This document shows, piece after piece, positions 58,511-64,000 of a DNA stretch of 64,000 bases. The notes under the pieces were generated by a model that was not told the DNA's origin, did no database searches, and saw only the letters and a list, made by a program, of their open reading frames with translations. Every line of letters starts with the position of its first letter. Position 1 is the stretch's first letter. Source of the stretch: Clitoria ternatea (taxonomy: Eukaryota > Streptophyta > Magnoliopsida > Fabales > Fabaceae); contig CM075669.1 in assembly GCA_037962975.1 (NCBI GenBank), positions 83,248,001 through 83,312,000 on the forward strand. Reading direction: 5' to 3'. The position numbers and the translations under genes are program-made.

Positions 58511-59238
58511 GGTTACAATATAAAGGCAATGAAGATGAAGAAGCTTAAGAAAAAGAGAGAAGTAAGGTTACCTAATGCGAAGTAAGGTCGGAAGAGGAAG
58601 GAACTTCAAAATGGCAGCAACTGTCTTCTCAAAATTTCAACAGAGTTTCACTAAGGTAGTAGATGCAAATGCTTTCCAGAGAGTGCTAAGTGTTCCTTTT
58701 ATAGGCATTAGAGGGTCCAACCACCAACCAGAAGTTGCGTCGTTTGTCAGAAAACACAACGTTTTAGAGCCAAACGATGTAGTCGTTTCAAGTCTAAGCG
58801 CATGAAAACAACGACGATTCGTGAAAAGTTTCTTCTGAAATGGGCAAACAATTCAAATTTTAGGTCCATAACAGCCCTAGTGACGGTTATGAAACCACGT
58901 GCTCTGAGGCCATTATGACTCACGTGTTAAAGGCATTTAATGCCCATCATTGGAAGCGTTTCGAGACTCCACATTCATAACACTCGAATACCAAGAGTTT
59001 TGATTCCCAAAACCCTTAGGATCCTCTCACAACCATTATCATTGTTTGAATCCGTTGTATAGGCATCTTGAGAGCGACATCCTCTCCTAAGAACGGATCG
59101 ATAAGCAGGTTATCAATACGGCGTATACGTGTACCCGTAAATATGCTCAAGTGTTACACCGGTTTCAAGACTTCATATGTAGACAGTTTAGCTTATATGA
59201 GCAACTCTACCAGTCCCTCACACAAGCTAGGGGACAGA
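58511..59238 (-). other. 5' flank of the antisense ORF, no gene
   Basis: The minus strand holds the promoter of the antisense ORF. The 76-codon plus ORF at 58575-58805 has no motif and overlaps that promoter. The polypurine stretch AGGGGACAGA (59229-59238) precedes the 3' LTR. Confidence 0.55.
58695..58703 (-). promoter_or_regulatory. TATA box for the antisense ORF (TATAAAAGG, minus)
   Basis: The minus strand reads GCCTATAAAAGGAACAC, a strong plant TATA context, about 190 bp upstream of the antisense ORF's ATG (58510). It is outside the LTR, so this ORF appears to have its own promoter. Confidence 0.6.
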
Positions 59239-60129
59239 TGATCCGGTCCAGATACTGGTACCAGGGCAAGGGTGTCATTTTATCTATTTTCCACATGCTA
59301 CCGAAGTTGCAAGTAGGACACCGGACTACTAGACTGTATAGGCGTTCTTCTTATACCAATATGTCCAAGACAACACCTCACACACTGGTAAAAGGTATAA
59401 GGTATGGTTACAGGAACATTGGCAAAGACACCGTTCTTCCCATACCATGTGTCATAAGCATGCTCTACGCAACACACTTTATATCTCTTAACCCAATACT
59501 TACACTCTCCCTATTTTATTATACATAACCATTCGCCCATACTTTGAGAGGATAAGTGGCTGCTCCACTACCCAAATCCTCGTTACTTGAGGTGGGCAAG
59601 GTACACAAGCCGGTGTGCACATATTGATACCTTGTATACCGAAAAATATCCACATAACCTGACAGAAGGTACAAGGTGCAGCCACAGGAATGATATACAA
59701 GAAATGCAGCTTCCCCTGCGTTGTGTGTCAGAATTATACACTGAGCATTGTACTATTTGTCTCCTGGCCCCACCTATGCCTAACGGTTCATTCTCCACGC
59801 TCATATATAAATAGTCAATTTTCACACTCACAAAAGGTTACGTTGTTCTGACTCTTAACATACTGTTACATTGCTCAAGTTTCCTTTGATTCCTCATTCT
59901 CTTCACTGACTTGAGCGTCGAAGAATCTTCGCAAGTGACACCACCTTTCACCCCTATCAACACGAAAGCTTGGTGTGAAGGATCTCCAGGACAACAAGAC
60001 CGGATTCTCCCACTGAGAGTTCAGATTACAGTACCGGATACCTACTATACCGGTGTACAAACATTTAAATCATTGAGTTTTGTGGCTGGTCCCCACTCCG
60101 GATCCTTGACCCCGGATTAGACCAGTTCA
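59239..60129 (+). repeat. Tat 3' LTR
   Basis: Starts TGATCCGGTCCAGATACTGG, ends TAGACCAGTTCA, equal in length to the 5' LTR. It differs from it at many scattered positions (several per 100 bp by eye), so the element is older than the Athila copy. Confidence 0.92.
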
Positions 60130-60682
60130 GTTTCTATATTCTATTGATATTAATTGAAGAATGAATAAATCATTTTCTCCAAGTGTTGTATTCTAGTTTC
60201 TCTTTGTTCCTAAGTATCCTTTTGGCAATTCTTCTTCATTTATTCATGTGTTTTAAGAGTTTTTACAGAAGAAAATTGGTGCTTCACTAGCCTTATCAGA
60301 GCTTCATTCACCTTGTTGGAGAAACTCTTAGTAACACTAAAAGTGATAAAGGGAGGATAGAGAAGTTAGACAATGAAACAGAAAGTGAGTGATAGCTGAG
60401 TATGGTAATAGAAGAAAGAGAAAGACAGGATGACTTACTAGGGAGGAGAGGGCAAGGGAGAAGAATATCAGACAAATGGGTGGTGGGTGGTGGACGACGC
60501 CAATGATCCAAGGATGCCTTGTAAATAAATATTAGTGACAAAATGGTGTTCCGTCTCTAAACTATGTCATAAGAGACCTTTAGGAAAAATTGCTGGTAGT
60601 TCTTCCCTAACCTTCGCTAAAGAGGCTGTTATTAGCAACTATACATTGTTGTTTGCTAAATTTTAAAAGTTGAAACAATGTT
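60130..60682 (+). repeat. Copia LTR end, primer-site region and leader, copy 2 (continued)
   Basis: After the GTTTC TSD it aligns with 41390-41944: LTR 3' part, TTATCAGAGCTTC primer-like site (about 60291), and a purine-rich leader. It ends where the CCGGTT-rich element begins. Confidence 0.8.
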
Positions 60683-61520
60683 TTCTTACATGGTTTTGAA
60701 AACTGGACCGGGTCGGCCGGTTCGACCGGTTGGACCAGGAACCGGTGCCTAGTCCGGTCCAGGTGACCCTCTAAACCGGTCAGAATGAAAACCAGTGGAA
60801 AACCGGTCAAACCGGTACAAAACCGTAAAAACTGGCCAGAACCGGCGGTCCAACGGTTTTTCCCGGTCGGATCCACAGTCTGTTAAACGTGGTTTTGCGT
60901 AAAAAGATGGGTTGTTTTTTCTTATTCTCTTTCTTCGAGTACGAGACACATTCCCTCCCTTCAATTTCATTTAGTTTCACTTTTCCCTTGCCCTAGCAGC
61001 AGTGAATGGCGACTCATGAACGATGACCCTTTTCCCTCAATCTGCACTCTGTCGGATCACCTTTGAATGGCGAGCTCCTTCAATTTGCCTTTTGAGGTTA
61101 GCTTTCACTTTTGTTTCATCTCCAGTGTGCTGCTATGCGTAATTTTTATAAACCATGCTATTGATTTTTTATCTTGTTTTGTGATTAACTTTTACTGCAC
61201 AATACTGCAATAGAAACTAGAATATTATTGCTATTGTTATTGACTTGCATCCACAAAATAATAATACTATTATTAGATAAGCAAATGGATAAGGTAATAT
61301 TGGAAAATCAATTTGTAAATTGTATATGTGAGTGATAGGAGCATGTAAAGAGAACCCAAGTCTTGTCTCTTTTTTTTTAAATGAGTTGAGTATGTAAAAA
61401 ATAATATTTAAATTAATATTATATTAGTACCGGTTCAACCACTGGTTCAATCACAGTTAAACCATTGAATCTTGAACCAATGTTTGGACTAGTTCGATGA
61501 CCGGTCAGGTTTTAAAATAG
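60683..61520. mobile_element. Non-autonomous TIR-type DNA transposon, CCGGTT-rich ends
   Basis: The left end reads GGTTTTGAAAACTGGACCGG followed by GGTTCGACCGGTTGGACC and more ACCGGT phrases (to about 60870). The right end (61425-61520) has ACCGGTTCAACC, GGTTCAATCAC and ACCGGTCAGGTTTTAAAATAG, which inverted resembles the left end at about 14 of 20 positions. No transposase is present. Central sequence (60930-61400) is unlike the ends. TSD candidates around CATG on both sides are too short to be sure, so the superfamily is not assigned. Confidence 0.6.
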
Positions 61521-62260
61521 TGCATGTATCCAAATAGTTACACTAATTACGTTAATGTTCCAACAGCTGAAGTGGAATTCATTTTGAGATTGACCATGTT
61601 TATATGTTTTCCATTTTTGCGCATGAGTCTGATCGGTTGCACTTTTCTCTTGTTTCCGTCTGAGTTTCTTAAAGCAAATAGATTATCTATGAAATCTGAG
61701 TAGGGTACTCAAACCCAACAAGATAAACACCTAGATACCGTGCAGAAACTCTTCACTAAAAAACAAAAAGTAAAGTACATTCGCATGACTTATGATTCCC
61801 ATCCCCTGTTGTACTAACATATATAGTGCACTGCCAACTCTTCTATATCCGACCCACAAATATGACACTAAACAATAAACATGAATAATACACGCAGGTT
61901 GTTCTTCAGTATATATCATGCTACAAAACGTTCCATTCCAATTTCACCTGTTTACTAAAGGTCATAAAGATGAAGAAAGGGAATATACAAGGGTAAGGGT
62001 GAAGAGAATTTTCGAAAGGAGTGAAAAGGCTTATACATGTCATTAAGTCTCAAGTAAATTTTTCTCCAATTTAAAATACTGGTGGGAAAAAAAAGTATAC
62101 CAAGTATTATAAAATATGAATAAATTAATAAAACAATGTTATAAAAAAAATTAATGATGTTCAGGTGGGGCAAAAGATCTTATCAACATCCATGATTTTG
62201 TCTAGCAAAATCTAGAGGTTCTTCTTTTATGGGACCCTTTAAGATTTTCTGTCCAATACG
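61521..62260. other. Intergenic sequence upstream of the LBD gene
   Basis: AT-rich, with no supported frame (the short ORFs at 61731-61919 and 61955-62173 have no motif). It probably contains promoter elements of the LBD gene. Confidence 0.5.
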
Positions 62261-62263
62261 TCT

Positions 62264-62272
62264 CTATATAAC
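62264..62272 (+). promoter_or_regulatory. TATA box of the LBD gene
   Basis: CTATATAAC lies about 140 bp upstream of the ATG, followed by a CT-rich leader (62295-62340). This spacing suits a plant core promoter with a 5' UTR of about 110 bp. Confidence 0.6.
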
Positions 62273-62408
62273 ATCATGTCCAAACTCCTTCAAGGCCCCT
62301 CCTTCTCTTCTCTAAACTTTTCTTTGTCAATTTCATTTCAAGTATAATTTTTCCAACCTCTACCAAAAATTTCACCTTGACCTATTCCTCCGTTTAAAGA
62401 GTAACAAT

Positions 62409-62585
62409 ATGAAGGAGGCTGGTAGAAAACAAGGGGCAGTGTCGCCATGCGCAGCATGCAAGCTTCTTCGAAGGAGGTGTGCACAAGATTGTGTGTTTGC
62501 TCCGTATTTCCCTGCAGATCAGCCGCAGAAGTTTGCAAGTGTGCACAGAGTTTTTGGAGCTAGCAATGTCAACAAAATGTTACAG
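62409..62585 (+). CDS. LOB-domain (LBD) transcription factor, exon 1
   Basis: LBD proteins are plant-specific nuclear DNA-binding factors controlling organ boundaries and lateral organ or root development. Exon 1 encodes 59 residues from MKEAGRKQGAVSPCAACKLL. The zinc-finger-like block CX2CX6CX3C is exact (CAACKLLRRRCAQDC, residues 14-28). It is followed by VFAPYFPADQPQKF and the start of the GAS block (FGASNVNKMLQ). The exon ends ...ATGTTACAG with a GT donor at 62586, the usual intron position after KMLQ in class I LBD genes. The second exon (expected to begin with an ELP-type segment and hold the leucine-zipper-like helix) is not found before the window end. The 84-codon ORF reads into the intron. 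The sequence most resembles the LBD3/LBD4/LBD12 group. No damage is visible. Confidence 0.9.
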
Positions 62586-63096
62586 GTTCAATTCTCAAGT
62601 GCACCCTTTAATATCCTTATGCTTATAGTATACATTTATGATGTCTTTGTCTTTTTATCATAGTAAGTACTCTATATATATATTAAGTAAATTTTCCAAC
62701 CGATCGTCTAATTTGATGAAAATAGGGCACAGGTAGATTACCTTTGGAATTTTTCTGATGTTCTCAACTTTTGTTAGTATAATAGGTTACAGTTTAAAGC
62801 AAAGTCATACTAGTTTATTATTTATGGAAAAATATAATAGCTAAAGTTGGGAAAAGAAATTAAAGCTTCTGCTACTTTGGTCTCTCAACTGCAAATTGGA
62901 AACAAAAGGATTATAGTAAAACACCATTATTACAATTGTCCTTTATATGGGAACTTCTATTATTTTGATGCATTAATTAGATAAACAAAAATGATTTACT
63001 CAGATGTACAATTCGTAAGATGATGGATTGTGTGTTTGATGGGAAAGATGGGTTGGAGTTTTACTATTAATCAAGGAGATTAAAGGAGCACAAGAC

Positions 63097-63098
<2 letters not shown>

Positions 63099-63129
<31 letters not shown>
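63099..63129. repeat. (AT)n microsatellite, about 15 units
   Basis: Uninterrupted alternating A and T in the putative LBD intron. Confidence 0.95.
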
Positions 63130-63131
<2 letters not shown>

Positions 63132-63676
63132 AAAGAATCTCTGCACGATTAACATATGTAACACACAGTCACAAGAAATGATGTCCATGTAAATTTTAAT
63201 CATGCAAAACTTTTCATACAATATTGTCTCTCGCACAATTCAAAACTTGTTTTAGGGTTTGGAAATTTAACTGCAGCTATTAAAATTTAAATAAGTAGAT
63301 AAATCTCACGTCTCTATAATAGAAAACTTATAGTTACCCTCCAAATACTTCTATTTTTCATATTTCATCGTGTCCAGTAAAAATATTCACGATCATAGTT
63401 AATAATTAAGTGTTAAATGTTTATGTTGTTTTTAAATAAGATTATAAATTTGAATGTATAAATAAAAAAATATTAAAATAATTAGTCTCATCATAACATA
63501 AATGTTTCTAAACTTAAAAAAAAAAAATTCTACTGAATTGATAATAATATGATTAGGGAAAAAAACTTTAAATCTTAAAGAAATATCCAAACTTTCACGA
63601 CGGACCGTAAAAATCTGGCTATTTAATTTGCAAATCGGTCGATAGTCTATTTCTTATTTCCTTCCTTGAATTCATG

Positions 63677-63679
<3 letters not shown>

Positions 63680-63729
<50 letters not shown>
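63680..63729. repeat. (AT)n microsatellite, about 25 units
   Basis: 50 bp of uninterrupted alternating A and T. The Ile/Tyr run of the minus-strand ORF at 63877-63677 is a translation of it. Confidence 0.95.
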
Positions 63730-63731
<2 letters not shown>

Positions 63732-64000
63732 TATTTAAATAGAAGTTGAAAGTAGTCATCCAACAAAAGTGAAAAGGATTTCTTTATTCTTTTTTTTCCC
63801 ACTTTTACTTCCGTTATAGTGGTTAAATACAGTTGCCTACACGGCCCCCAGCCTAAATTTAACAGCATGGTCCTCATTCTTCTTTTTTAAAGTAAGGTTA
63901 TGTACTATAGGCTACTACAAATATTTCATCAACAATGATATTTATATACTAATATCAAATATCATTGCACGTTCCTTTTTGTTTTCTATTCTTCTTTTTA

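Larger units (their letters stand above)
44358..60129 (+). mobile_element. Tat-lineage Ty3/gypsy element with antisense ORF, full length, defective
   Basis: LTRs of exactly 891 bp lie at 44358-45248 and 59239-60129. GTTTC flanks both ends (44353-44357 and 60130-60134), a 5-bp TSD inside the copia LTR. Primer site, gag, protease, RT, RNase H, second RNase H and integrase lie on plus. A long antisense ORF (58510-51949) and a polypurine stretch (AGGGGACAGA) come before the 3' LTR. Double RNase H plus an antisense ORF between pol and 3' LTR is the pattern of Retand/Tat relatives. With the nested solo LTR removed, length is about 11.9 kb. Numerous stops and frameshifts make it non-coding today. 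Confidence 0.92.
62586..64000 (+). other. Probable intron 1 of the LBD gene, runs off the window
   Basis: No second-exon sequence is recognised. The stretch is AT-rich and contains two (TA)n tracts. If the gene is intact, the intron exceeds 1.4 kb. Alternatively exon 2 has been lost. Confidence 0.5.

Noticed and set aside
58575..58805. 76-codon plus-strand ORF upstream of the Tat 3' LTR
   Set aside because: It overlaps the minus-strand promoter of the antisense ORF and has no motif.

Overview
This window looks like plant nuclear DNA, most probably from a legume (Fabaceae). The evidence is an Ogre-type Ty3/gypsy element with its ORF1 and Arg-type primer site, an Athila element, Tat-type and chromovirus-like LTRs, and a LOB-domain (LBD) gene exon of typical plant structure. 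The species cannot be named from the sequence. About 95 % of the window is nested, mostly broken retroelements. The only clear candidate for a working host gene is the LBD gene near the right edge.

Layout. 1-5631: pieces of long chromovirus-like LTRs and an unexplained 0.8 kb block. 5632-29458: one Ogre element on the minus strand (3' LTR 5632-~8954; integrase, two RNases H, RT, protease and gag 9629-16128; rest of gag and ORF1 25195-28292; primer site 29074-29091; 5' LTR cut short at about 29458). A TGATAAG-type solo LTR (16129-25194, TSD GTAAG) sits in its gag. A 7.4 kb gag-pro-only Athila (17107-24517, TSD GTTGG) sits inside that solo LTR. 29459-33861: LTR fragment, decayed Athila gag, and a decayed minus-strand LTR. 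33862-40503: a 6.6 kb element that reads as a solo LTR (TSD GAATG) and carries a 430-bp TAC microsatellite.

40944-44357 and 60130-60682: two copies of a Ty1/copia RNase H end + LTR + leader. Between them lie fragments of two host genes, ELF6-type JmjN and RanBP1, next to a CACTA-like terminus. 44358-60129: a complete but mutated Tat-type element (LTRs of 891 bp, TSD GTTTC) with gag-pol on plus and a long antisense ORF on minus that has its own TATA box. A chromovirus-like solo LTR (54078-57927, TSD CAGAG) interrupts the antisense ORF. 60683-61520: a CCGGTT-rich DNA-transposon-like repeat. 61521-64000: LBD promoter, exon 1 and what is probably the start of a long intron.

The TSDs and nesting give relative ages: Ogre, then the TGATAAG solo LTR, then Athila. 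Tat was inserted before the 54 kb solo LTR, and the copia copy before Tat. The most unusual signal is a set of dense arrays of short palindromes (GAATCGATTC; CGCT-CA/TG-AGCG; TGCCA-N4-TGGCA) in LTRs of unrelated families. Three of the arrays lie a few hundred bases upstream of a recognisable TATA box.
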